NCBI RefSeq assembly: GCF_014696435.1
Contig: NZ_JACJQG010000066.1
Span: 1 to 58,146 of the forward strand
Direction: 5' to 3'
Length of the DNA: 58,146 nt
Origin: Calothrix anomala FACHB-343
GTDB taxonomy: Bacteria > Cyanobacteriota > Cyanobacteriia > Cyanobacteriales > Nostocaceae
Part shown: positions 45,197 to 55,700 of the stretch, in pieces
Numbering within the stretch: position 1 is the first letter of the stretch
Layout of the letters: each line of letters starts with the position of its first letter
Translations under genes and position numbers: made by a program
The notes under the pieces: model-generated
Database searches by the model: none
The model's input: the letters and a program-made list of their open reading frames with translations, nothing else
Told to the model about the DNA's origin: nothing

Positions 45197-46084
45197 TTAC
45201 CACTGTTCTTCTGCCACGGTGTATGCGACTAAATAGATAGAAGCTTCACTCGCACTTGTGACTGTTTTTACATAAGTTCCTATCTCTGTCTCCTTATCAA
45301 TTGCGAAACTTCCGAGTTGATCGTCTCCGGAAACAGAATCGTATTCCCAAAGGCTGACATCTAAAGACTGAGTGAGAGGATAACGCAATTCATCAAACCG
45401 TACAATTTGACCCGCATAAATTTCATAGTATTTACCGGGTTGAGGCCAAAACCGCTTTGCAATTCCCGGTTGATTAGTAAAAGTCATGTACAGCTCATCT
45501 GGGTAATTTCCTGCTTTACCAATTGCATCTACCAAGCCTGGAATTCCTTTCAAAACTGTTGCACCTGCCTCCAGAGCTTGTCCAACCAATTGAGCTTTAG
45601 GGTTCGGAGTTTGACCCAGTACTTTAGCTGCTGCTGCTGCAACGTCACTTGACAAACTTACAGCCTTGCTAACGAGATCAGAATTTACACTCTCTGACAT
45701 GGCTACACACTTCGCCGAATGAAGCCTGGCGACCTTGATCTTAGTTGTCAGGTACTCATAACCCAATTCATAGACATTCCCTTCTTTTGGATCGGCTAGC
45801 GTTATCTTTCCTGAACCTGAACCTGTTGCAGAAAATACGTGAGTACCCATGTAGTCATCAGCTGAAGTGCTGTCATATTCCCACAGCTCGACCTTCAAAT
45901 CTTTATTAAAACTAAATGTCTGGTTGATGAATGCTTCATCTCCGACGCGCATATCATAATCACCAGAAATTGGCCATTTTTGAGTCTGCTGTCCATCTAC
46001 AAAAAATTTTGCATATACATCATCCGCACCACCGCCACTTGATGTTTTTATACATTTTAGTTTGCTTAATACAATCTTAGCCAT
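45197..46084 (-). CDS. Two-module C2-like beta-sandwich protein, function unknown
   Basis: A 295-residue protein without signal peptide. Two similar beta modules end in matching motifs: LKVELWEYDSTSADDYMGTH (about residues 63-82) and SLDVSLWEYDSVSGDDQLGS (about 240-259). The D-x-S-x-x-D-D acid cluster looks like a calcium-binding loop of a C2-type sandwich. Between them is an Ala/Gly-rich hydrophobic helix pair (AAAAAKVLGQTPNPK, ALEAGATVLKGIPGLVDAIGKAG) that could insert in membranes. I cannot name a family. AGGAG lies only one base before the ATG, an unusually tight spacing. Located between the HIP1 repeat and the sigma-factor gene on the same strand (517-base gap). Confidence 0.65.
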   Translation of the reverse strand: MAKIVLSKLKCIKTSSGGGADDVYAKFFVDGQQTQKWPISGDYDMRVGDEAFINQTFSFNKDLKVELWEYDSTSADDYMGTHVFSATGSGSGKITLADPKEGNVYELGYEYLTTKIKVARLHSAKCVAMSESVNSDLVSKAVSLSSDVAAAAAKVLGQTPNPKAQLVGQALEAGATVLKGIPGLVDAIGKAGNYPDELYMTFTNQPGIAKRFWPQPGKYYEIYAGQIVRFDELRYPLTQSLDVSLWEYDSVSGDDQLGSFAIDKETEIGTYVKTVTSASEASIYLVAYTVAEEQW

Positions 46085-46601
46085 TCCATTCTCCTTTTGT
46101 CTGAGATATTTTTGTTACTGAAAGCGATATCATCAACCAATTCCTTTAACTCAATACCTTTGCCAAAATAAGAGGGTAAACAAATTTTGGCAAAAATGGC
46201 AAAATGACCCATACATAAGCGTTCAGCTTATAAGGGAGGTTGGAAGCTCAAACCCTTTATACGGCGACAATACGCCAAAAAAATCCAATATGGAAACCTG
46301 GAAGGAATTTTTAGGACTTATTGTTTTTGCCAAACATTAGATAACAGCGAGTTAATGGTGAAAGCATCATCAACCCACCCTCGTAAATTGGCAACGGTAT
46401 TGTTAACTCCTACAGCTTTCTGTTCATACCCTTGAGAGGTATTACATTGACTATGATTTGGTTGATAGTTACATTCATAAGACGCTTCCCGAACAAAAAT
46501 TGTGAACTCTTCAATCGCACAAATTTTTTAAACTCACTACACCCAAGAAAACTGTCTCCAAAATGCGCCTCTTTTAGCACAGGTAGTGACAAATTTACCT
46601 G
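46085..46601. other. Gene-free region between the sigma factor and C2-like gene
   Basis: No convincing gene. A 60-codon minus-strand frame at 46410-46592 has no recognisable features. A small hairpin ATAAGC-GTTCA-GCTTAT is at about 46215-46231. The C2-like gene's promoter should lie here. Confidence 0.35.
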
Positions 46602-47306
46602 CTATCCTGCAAGTACCGTCTCTTCTGCTCTGGCTTCAACTCCCTCATTCCTCTGGGACATTTCCCCAATTGCTGACTTTGTTGCAGTTGGTGTCACAGA
46701 TTTATCCCTATCCGTTCCCTCCTCCCCGATAAAATATCCCCTTAACTCCTGTTGTAAAATCTTCCGCGCTTGGGAAATACGCTTACAGACATTCTGATAG
46801 GAAATATTTTGTTGTTGGGCAATCTCTGGATAAGAAAGTTCTTGATAAAAGTGCAGAATAAATGTCTCGCGTAGCCTTGTCGGTAAGTTATCAATAGCGC
46901 GACGAATCACCATGTTTCTCTCGCTATTTTCCACAGCACATAAGGGCGTATTCTCAAAATCAACCATTCCTTGCTCTTCATCAGAAGCGTAATTTTCTAT
47001 ATCCTCAACTCGATTCGCCCCCCGACTGCGTTCTCGATGAATATCCACGCAGAGATTACGAGTCAGCGTCATGAGCCAAGCCTTAAAATTAGCAATTTCC
47101 CCCGCATACTTTTGCGCCTTCTCCCAAGCTTTCAGCATCGCTCGACTGAGGGCGTCTTCAGCATCAGTTGGGTTTCCATCCATCCACTTGACGCAGCAAC
47201 GATAAAGATAATCTTGATACTGTTGCCATTGCTGCCAAAAAGTCATACTTACATCATCAGAACCACTACGCTCTGATGAAGAGAAAACTGCTGGAGAAAA
47301 TACCAT
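46602..47306 (-). CDS. RNA polymerase sigma factor, ECF-like sigma-70
   Basis: A 234-residue sigma factor with region 2 (YLYRCCVKWMDGNPTDAEDALSRAMLKAWEKAQKY, then FKAWLMTLTRNLCVDIHRERSR) and region 4 (LPTRLRETFILHFYQELSYPEIAQQQNISYQNVCKRISQARKIL), with no region 3, as in extracytoplasmic-function sigma factors. The C-terminal 40 residues are low complexity. No anti-sigma gene lies next to it. A 654-base gene-free region upstream separates it from a divergent HTH-receiver gene and contains AGTCGG array copy 3. Its regulon is unknown; the arrayed sites are natural candidates for related control (inference). Confidence 0.85.
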   Translation of the reverse strand: MVFSPAVFSSSERSGSDDVSMTFWQQWQQYQDYLYRCCVKWMDGNPTDAEDALSRAMLKAWEKAQKYAGEIANFKAWLMTLTRNLCVDIHRERSRGANRVEDIENYASDEEQGMVDFENTPLCAVENSERNMVIRRAIDNLPTRLRETFILHFYQELSYPEIAQQQNISYQNVCKRISQARKILQQELRGYFIGEEGTDRDKSVTPTATKSAIGEMSQRNEGVEARAEETVLAG

Positions 47307-47960
47307 AATGTGACACTCAACAATCTAATTAATTTGATTGCAATTCGATTTCCAAGGTCTAACGTATAAAAAATTACTCACTTTTTAGCCGCAACTAGGC
47401 TGAAGCATTATATTTAGAAGATTTACAGTGTTTTTGGGTAAATAAACTAATCAATGTATATATTTTGCTAATCCAGTATTTATATATACTTAATTGTACT
47501 TATAAATATTGAGTTAGTAATGATACTAGTAAAGTTTTGGACATTCACTAGCGTGGTATTTGCTGCTCGTATGTAAAGTTACTACTATTCTCTGCTGTGT
47601 AATAGTCGGAAAAGTCGGGTATTTTGGTCGGATGAGTCGGATTTTGCTGGAAATATTTTTTAATATCAAGTATTTATATTGAGGCTAGCTCTCGATAAAA
47701 TTCACAAAAGCAAGTGGTAAAGCGTCTAATAAGAGAAATGTATAATACCAATACTTAAGGGTAATGATAAATAAATACTATAGTAAATCTATTCTCTTTT
47801 GGAAAAATTTACGAGAAAATACGGTTAATGTAAAACTATAAAAGTAAATAATATTTAAATACGAAAACATTTACCGGAAGTAGTAGCGATCGCCAATTGC
47901 CATAGTACGTATAAAATAAAATACATTATCTCCTCATTAAAAACCCTTAAAAAACATATC
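47307..47960. other. Divergent gene-free region, sigma factor and HTH-receiver gene
   Basis: Very AT-rich, holding AGTCGG array copy 3 (47604-47640) roughly in the middle, and a single CGATCGCC near 47889. Promoters of both divergent genes should be here, but no clean -35/-10 pair stands out. Confidence 0.4.
47604..47640 (+). promoter_or_regulatory. AGTCGG array, copy 3 (spacing 9-13-9)
   Basis: Units at 47604, 47613, 47626 (GGTCGG, one mismatch) and 47635, with the same 9-13-9 spacing and plus-strand orientation as the copies at 43894 and 44782. It lies 298 bases from the sigma-factor start and 321 bases from the HTH-receiver start. Confidence 0.6.
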
Positions 47961-49136
47961 ATGACCCTTGAAGAAGCAATCAAATGGGTAGACTCGACCC
48001 TAGAATCCAAAATAGGTAAAAAACTAACTATCCCGGAGAAAGAAATCCTCAAAGCCGCTTGGGAAAGCGAACCCTACAACGCTGTGGCGGATAGTTTATA
48101 TATGAGTGTGGGGCATATTAAAGATTTAGCCTCATTATTATGGAAACGTCTTTCAGATTTACTAGAAGAAAAAGTAACTAAAAATAACTTTCGCCATTTA
48201 CTTTTACGACGAAGTGCTACCTTTACTCAATCATCTCTCGAAATTTCCGATAGTGACACCTATCAAACTGAAGACCCGAAAGGTAATATTTTAATTGTTG
48301 ATGATTTGATTGAAAACCTGCATTTTTTAAACGATATCTTAAGCAAACAGGGGTACAAAGTTCGCAGTGTTACTAATGGTAATATGGCATTACGAACTAT
48401 CCGCAACAATCCACCAGATGTGATTTTACTTGATATCAAAATGCCGGATATTGATGGCTATCAAGTCTGCTCAATTCTGAAAGCTGAGTCAGAAACTTCA
48501 GATATTCCGATTATTTTTCTCAGTGCATTAAACGAAGTTTTTGATAAAGTCAAAGCTTTTGAAGTGGGGGGAGTAGATTATATTACTAAACCATGTCAAA
48601 CTGAAGAAGTTATCGCCCGTATTCAAACTCACCTGACTTTGCAACAGCAAAAGCGCCAACTGCGGCAAGAAATTGAGAAACATCAACAAACCGCAGAAAT
48701 TCTCTACCAATCTCGCGCCCTCCTTGCCAGTTTGTTGAATAGTTCCAGAGATGGAATTGCTGCTATGCAAGCCGTGAGGGATATGCTAACTGGAGAAATT
48801 GAAGATTTTCGCTATTTATTAGTTAATCCTGTCTTTGCTAAAATTTTGGATAAAAAACGAGAAGAATTGACTAATAATTTAGGACAGAAGCAATTTCTCA
48901 ATAAACTCATTCCCGGATTGTTTGAACAGTTAATGCAGGTAGTTGAAACAGGAGAAACCCTGGAAAAAGAATTTTTTTGGGTAACCAATATGCAAACAAA
49001 ATGCTATGAATTGATAGCGTTGAAATTGGGTGATGGCTTTTCGATGACTGTACGCGAGGTTAAAGATGATGGGGAGATGAGGGAGGTAGGGGAGCAGGGG
49101 ATATGGAACAATGCTAAACTAAATTATCAGAGGTAG
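47961..49136 (+). CDS. HTH-like N-terminal module fused to receiver and PAS-like domain, no kinase
   Basis: A 391-residue protein. Residues 1-85 (TLEEAIKWVDSTLESKIGKKLTIPEKEILKAAW...) resemble the helical/HTH module found at the N-terminus of cyanobacterial NB-ARC/WD40 signalling proteins. A receiver follows (about 108-225) with acceptor Asp in VILLDIKMPDIDG and Lys in DYITKPC. Then a coiled coil and a PAS-like sensor (about 255-370). The last 25 residues (DDGEMREVGEQGIW...) are encoded by a G-rich repeat-like stretch (about 49067-49103), and no kinase domain follows, so the gene may be truncated by repeat invasion. Ends 9 bases before the antitoxin ATG; possibly cotranscribed. Confidence 0.75.
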   Translation: MTLEEAIKWVDSTLESKIGKKLTIPEKEILKAAWESEPYNAVADSLYMSVGHIKDLASLLWKRLSDLLEEKVTKNNFRHLLLRRSATFTQSSLEISDSDTYQTEDPKGNILIVDDLIENLHFLNDILSKQGYKVRSVTNGNMALRTIRNNPPDVILLDIKMPDIDGYQVCSILKAESETSDIPIIFLSALNEVFDKVKAFEVGGVDYITKPCQTEEVIARIQTHLTLQQQKRQLRQEIEKHQQTAEILYQSRALLASLLNSSRDGIAAMQAVRDMLTGEIEDFRYLLVNPVFAKILDKKREELTNNLGQKQFLNKLIPGLFEQLMQVVETGETLEKEFFWVTNMQTKCYELIALKLGDGFSMTVREVKDDGEMREVGEQGIWNNAKLNYQR

Positions 49137-49145
49137 GTAGTAAAA

Positions 49146-49388
49146 ATGAGTGCAGAACAAGAGTTATTAACTAAGTGGCGTTCCCTTCCACGAGACAAAC
49201 AAGAGGAAGTTTTAGATTTTGTGGAATTTCTTCGCTTGAAAACCTCTGCAAATAAAACTCCCTTGGGAGAACGTTTACGCGAAATTCGCTCTCGAATTGT
49301 TGCTTCTGGCGAACCTTTATTAACTCAAGATGAAATTGAAAAAGAAATTGCTAGTCGTCGTGGGGGATTAGAAGAAACTGAAGCATGA
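49146..49388 (+). CDS. Antitoxin of a VapBC-like pair (DUF2281-type)
   Basis: An 80-residue protein: LLTKWRSLPRDKQEEVLDFVEFLRLK is the DUF2281-type helical N-terminus found in antitoxins, and the charged C-terminus (QDEIEKEIASRRGGLEE) is the likely toxin-binding tail. It overlaps the PIN-domain gene by 4 bases (ATGA), the standard arrangement of toxin-antitoxin operons. The antitoxin would bind and neutralise a PIN ribonuclease and repress its own promoter (family knowledge). Its toxin partner appears disabled here. Confidence 0.75.
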   Translation: MSAEQELLTKWRSLPRDKQEEVLDFVEFLRLKTSANKTPLGERLREIRSRIVASGEPLLTQDEIEKEIASRRGGLEETEA

Positions 49389-49789
49389 AGATAACTTTTA
49401 TTGATTCTGGAGTGCTAGTAACTGCGGCGCGTGGTGTGGGAGCAGATTCAGAAAAAGCTTTGGAAGTTTTAGCAGATTCAAACCGTGAATTTGCTTCGAG
49501 AGAATTCATCAAAATGGAGGTAATACCTAAAGCAATTTACAATCGAAAAACGGCAGAAGCTGAATTTTAAGAATCATTCTTTAGTGCCGTCATTTACTGG
49601 AATAACGACATAGAAAAAGTAATACAAGATGCTTATAATATTGCTTGTCAATATGGTTTAGCCGCTATGGACGCGCTTCATGTAGCTGCGGCATTGTCAG
49701 TTGGTGCAGAGGAATTTGTGACAACTGAGAAAAACACAAAGCCGATGTTTAGAGTATCTACTATTAATGTAGTTTCTATTTTTGATTAG
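49385..49789 (+). pseudogene. PIN-domain toxin interrupted by an in-frame stop
   Basis: The reading frame encodes a PIN-domain ribonuclease of about 134 residues but codon 62 (49568-49570) is TAA. Before it: FIDSGVLVTAARG (catalytic Asp) and FIKMEVIPKA (Glu). After it, in the same frame and without shift: SFFSAVIYWNNDIEKV, then AMDALHVAAALSVGAEEFVT with the third acidic residue, ending ...VSIFD at 49789. Family members commonly have a Tyr at the interrupted place (AEFYE-like), so one base change TAT/TAC to TAA explains it. The product is probably inactive unless stop readthrough occurs. The antitoxin gene upstream is intact. Confidence 0.8.
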
Positions 49790-49793
49790 TTTT

Positions 49794-52700
49794 TTATTGT
49801 TCATCAATCAATGGTTCAGTTAAATCTAAAATCTTTTCAAATTGAAATTTTTTGACCCAATTTTTGCAAGTCTGACGAACTAAAGCATGAGATTCAGGAA
49901 CTAACTCTAGGAGTTGTAAGACTAATTCTGCATCTGCGTCAAGGGCAGCTTCATGCAAATTTATAATCCATGATTTTGGCATTTCTGCGAATAAATCGGT
50001 TAAACTTAACGGTTCTACAGTTAGATTAGGAGTGTGAGAAGGTGGTTTTTGTTCTTGATAAAGATAACGGACTCCCAAATGTTTAACCATCATTTCAAAT
50101 ATAGTTTCTGTGTAAAAAGGTTTGCGGATAAAATCATCGCAGCCAGCAGATAAAATTACGGTTTTTTCTTCTTCCCATGCACTAGCAGTCAAAGCAATAA
50201 TGACAGTGGCTTGCCCTTTAGTTGTGCTTTTGATGCGTTTGGTAGCTTCATAACCATCCATTATCGGCATTCGCATATCCATCCAAATTAGATGCGGTGA
50301 GTACTCATCCCAAATTTTAATTGCATCTTCACCATTATTAGCTTCTTGGACTGCAAAACCCAGGGTTTTGAGAAGTTTAACTAACAATTGGCGGTTATAA
50401 TCTTTATCATCCACTATTAAAATACGATATTGAGGTTGGTTAGGAGCTAAGGCAATAATGCGATCGCTTTTCGATGGATTCTTAATTACGCATTCTTCAG
50501 CAATATCTACTGGTATGTCAAATTTAAAAGTAGTACCAGAAGAGTAAAAAGCTTGACTACTAATGACAGTAATTTCACCCCCCATCAAGCGCACAAATTC
50601 ACGGCTAATTGTTAATCCTAATCCCGTTCCTTGCTGTAATTGCTGCCCTGATGAGGTTTGCACGAAGGGCTGAAATAAATTCTCTAGTTCTTCAGCAGCG
50701 ATGCCAACTCCTGTATCTGTGACTTCAAAGCTAATAGTTGTTTCTCCCTTGTTTTTGTGGATGTCTGCATTGCTACCCACTTTAACAGACACGCTCCCAG
50801 AGGAGGTAAATTTAATGGCATTACTGATTAAATTAATCAGTACTTGCCGCAATTTAATTTCATCTGTGCAGATATATTGGGGAACGTTAAGGGCACAGTC
50901 AAATTGCAACTGCAAGTTTTTATATTTGGCTTTCAATGCAAACATATCTTCGATATCTGCTAGTAAGTAATATAAATCGAAGTTAGTTGTGGATAAAACC
51001 ATGCGCCCGGCTTCAACTTTCGACAAGTCAAGCACTTGGTTAATTAATGTCAATAAATGTTCTCCACTGCGATGAATAATTTCCAGGTTGTCTTTTTGTT
51101 CGCTAGAAAGATTTGTATCCTGGTTCATCAGCTGAGAAAATCCGAGAATCGCATTTAGGGGAGTTCGCAATTCATGACTCATGTTAGCCAGGAATGTGCT
51201 TTTAGCGCGGTTAGCAGTTTCGGCTGCATCTTTAGCTTGTTCAAGTTCTGCTTCTATTTTTTTGCGTTCGCTAATTTCCTGTTCTAACCGCACATTTTCA
51301 ATCAGGGTTTTCTGTGCCTGCTTGCGATCGCTAATATCTTGAACAGTAGCGATCGCATACTCTACATTACCAGTTTCATCAAAAATTGGCGTGCTGGTAA
51401 CTTCTAAGGGCTTGATTCCCTCAGTTGAGTGTAGTTCCAAATCATCCGCCCTGATTTTTTCACCGCCCAGCGATCGCACTATGGGTAGCTGTTCTAATGG
51501 ATACATCTGTCCAGTTTCCGCCCGATATATGCGATAGGCTTGTGCAAGTTGTTCGGCTTCAGCTTTGACTAAATCTTGAATCTTGAGTAACTGCTGGGAA
51601 ACTTGATTAGCATAAACCAGTTGTCCTTTGGCATCGTGAACTGATATACCTAGAGGAATGGCGTTGAGAAATTTATTCAATCGGTTTTGCGTCGATTGCA
51701 CTTGAGTATAAAGTCTAGCATTATTGAGCGCGATCGCGGCTTGTGTCGAAAGCATTTGTATTAGTTTCAGGCGATCTGGTGTAAAAACATCATCTGCAAG
51801 ATTATTCTCTAAGTAGACAATCCCAATTAATTGCCCTTGATTCAGCAGTGGCGCACAAAGTATTGATTTTGGTTGGTATTTTTTAATATATTTGTCCTGA
51901 GTAAATCTACCCTCACGGGCAACATTACTTTCAATCAGTCCTTCCTGAGTCCTAGCAACATAGTAAATAATTGATGCAGGTAGACAAGTTTCGATAGGAG
52001 TTGATTGCAATACGAGAATTTGCTCAGAGTTTGCCTCACCAGATGCTTCAACTCGTAATTCTCCCAAAGATTCTAAAATGAGATAGCCAGTTTGTGCGCC
52101 GGCGCTAGATAGCAGAATTCGCATTAAAGTTGCGAGGAGTTTATCTAGTTCAATTTCACTAGCAATTGCGACAGCAGCTTTCATCAGTGCGGCTAAATCC
52201 AAAACTTCACCAGCAGTACTACCAGAAGTATTAGGTATGCTGTGGCGTGAATCTAGAGATATATTGGTTTTGGTAAAACGCTGCAAAAGTTGCGGATATT
52301 GCTGTTCTAAATCCTTAACTTTTGCGATCGCACCCCAACGCAGATAACAGTGATAAGCATTAATCAGATAACCTTGGGCAACTTGTGCTTTTCCCCAATT
52401 GAGGTAAAATTTAGCAGTCAGTTCATTAGCTAAAGCTTCTTCATTGAGATAGTCATTTTCTTTCGCTAAGGTAATAGCGCGATCGTAACAATCAATCGCT
52501 TGAGTATATTCTCCCAAAACTCGATGCAATTCTGCCTGCACTAGAGAGAATTTTTGCAAATGAGTCATTGGTGCAAAATGCGCCCATTTTTTAAGATTTT
52601 TTAGCTTGCTTTTCACCTGCTTTTCGATGCGTTTTTGTTCGGATTTAGAAACATCAGCATAGATAGCTAAGTAAATTAGAGATATGTAGAAATCCGCTAG

Positions 52701-55700
52701 GGGAATACTACCAACAGCACTATCTTGGGATTCTTCCACTAAACGGGTATATTTCAGAGCTTGCTGATAATCTTGAAATAGATAGCCGAGAAATATTTTA
52801 TAAAAATAGAGATAGTGACAAATATTTTGGGCATTGGCTTCCAGATGAATCGGTAGCATTTTATCTTCGTCATAGCTCTCACCGATTAAACGACAATTAT
52901 CTTCAGCCTCTCCCATTAAATTTAATATCAGCTGCCGATTGATTTGGATATAGTAATAACCTGTTTCTTGTCCCAATTGTTTGAGAGAATTAGCATACAT
53001 TGCCATTTCTGGTTCCAACTTTGCTAATTCTTGTCCCAGAATGTATGCATGATGGGTGTATGAAGTTGCCGCATAAGCAGCGTATTCTAAATCTCCCGTT
53101 TCCAATCCAATTACATAAGCCTCCCGCAAAGGTGTTAAGGTTTCTTTAATATGCTCTTTCCAATGTTTAATAAAGAAATTAACCACAAAAAATATTCTAG
53201 CTTTCAGTTCTTTGGCATTGAATTTATTCAGCAATTTCAGAGCAAGTTGACCGAATTGATAGCCTGATTCTATATCTCCAATAACTTCCCCAGAGAGAAT
53301 CAATCCGTAAGTAGCATAAGCATAGCAAGAAGTAGCTGTATTACCATATTTGAGAGATAAATTGACCTGTGTAAACACAATTAAAGCAAAGAGTTCTGGT
53401 ATTGCAAAATAAGCAGGTGCTACCACATCTGACAAAATCTGCATCGCTGCTAATTTGTAAGGATCTGTCATTTCTGGCAGTTCGCTTAAGTCCTCAATTC
53501 GTTTGCCTAGAAAACTTAATTTTGTCTTTACTAGTTTGAGTAAAATATCTATTTTATTCGGCTTTTTGGGAAAGTAAATTCCTAACATTTTTAATACTGC
53601 CAGTGCGGTATCAATTGCTTGTATAGGATGATTTTGTGATGTATAAGCTTGGATTTTGATTTGATAAACTTTTACTTTATCTAGCAAGGAATTAGCTTTT
53701 TGTAGAACTATATCAGCTAATTTATCCATTTCCTCAAAATTGCCACAGGAACTTGCTACTTCGGCAGCTTCCACATATAATATTAAGGTTAAATCATACT
53801 GATTTTGCCAGCTATCTCCGCTCAAGCAATTCCTACCAATTCTGAAGTAATTACCAGCAGTTTTCCAGGCGGCTGAGGCTTTCGCTTTTTTCCCAGCAAT
53901 CAGATTTAATTGAGCGATTTTATCTCGTTCTTCTTGAGTATCTATTGCTGCAATACCTAAGTTTAGTTGATTGACAATATCAAAAATCTTTTGTTGCTGT
54001 AACTGTGGCGGAGTGTTTTGTAATAACAGTTGTCCAACTCTCCAGTGAACTGCTTGCTTTTCCTTTGCGGGTATTAAGAAATAGGCGGCTTGCTGAATGC
54101 GATCGTGAGCAAATTTATAAGTAATTTTTAATTCATGCAATTCTCGCTCTGTTTGCATAAATTTGTAGTCATATCCGATAGGTAATATCAGTCCGGCTTG
54201 CATAGATTCCCATAATTCTTTAGCCGTTTCTCTTTGAGTTTTCTCATTAATAACTGCCAGAGTTTTTAAATCAAAAGAATTACCAATACAAGCAGCTAAT
54301 TTTAAAACTTTTTGTGCTGACTCTGATAAGCGTTGAATCTTTTCTGTCATTAATTCAACAACATTATCTGTTATACTACTATTGATAATTTGTTCCAAAT
54401 CCCAAAACCAAGAGCCAGCATTAGTATCAAATTTCAGCAATTTATCTGTATAAAGCGACTTGATAAATTCCTTAATAAAAAAAGGATTACCCTGTGTTTT
54501 CTCCCAAACCAACTGAGCTAATTTTTGGGTATGGATACAATTAGTCTTCAGCGTTTCTGCAATGAATTCATTAATTTGATGGAAATTTAAGGGTGAAAGG
54601 GAGAGATGATTAACAACTAACCCCTGCTGATTCATTTCTGCAACAGTCAGCATAGCCGGATGAGTTGCACTGACTTCGTTATCTCGATAAGCTCCAATCA
54701 AAAACAGATATTGACTATTAGCATGAGTCATGATTAACTGGAGCAATTGCAATGTAGCACTGTCTGTCCACTGGAGATCGTCTAGAAATATAACTAGGGG
54801 ATGTTCTTTTTGACAAAATACTTGGATAAAGTTTTGAAAAACTAAATTAAACCGATTTTGTGCTTCTGTAAAAGGTAATTCGGGGACAGCAGGTTGTTTA
54901 CCAATAATCAGTTCAACTTCGGGAATAACATCAATAATAATTTGTCCATTAGCTCCCAATGCAGCTAAAATTTTCTCTTGCCACTGTTGTAATTGCAATT
55001 GATTTTCGGTAAGCAATTGACGCACTAATTCTTGAAACGCAGCAACTAAAGCTTGATAGGGAATATCGCGATGAAGTTGATCAAATTTTCCGCTAATAAA
55101 ATATCCGCGTTTTTCAGTAATTAGCTTATAGAGTTCGTGAACTAAAGCTGATTTCCCGATACCAGAGTATCCAGAAATAAGCATGAGTTCAGTTTTACCA
55201 AGACTTGTGCGCTCAAAGGCAGTCAATAAACTCTCAATTTGCGATTCTCTTCCGTAAAGTTTCTCCGGAATTTGTAATTGATGGGAAATATCTTGACATC
55301 CTAAAGTAAATCTTTGGATAGCACCGCTTTTATATTGAGTCAGACAAGTTTCTAAATCTGCCTTAATTCCCCAAGTACTCTGATATCTTTCTTCAGGCAT
55401 TTTCGCCATTAATTTCATGATAATCTCCGAGACATTTATGGGAATTTCTGAGTTGATTTCCTGAGGACTTAGGGGTTGTTTAGCAACATGACAATGGACT
55501 AATTCAAGTGCATCATCAGAATCAAAAGGAAGCTGTTTTGTTAACAATTCATAGAAAGTGACACCAAGAGAATAAAAATCGGTGCGGTAATCAATTGCAC
55601 GATTCATGCGTCCTGTTTGTTCTGGAGAAATATAAGCTAATGTCCCTTCTAAAACATTCGGACTTTGGAGGGCGATATTTTCTTGAGATAAAAGGGTAGA

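Noticed and set aside
46410-46592. 60-codon minus-strand frame downstream of the sigma factor, considered as an anti-sigma or cargo peptide
   Set aside because: No membrane segment, signal peptide or motif; composition is like intergenic DNA.
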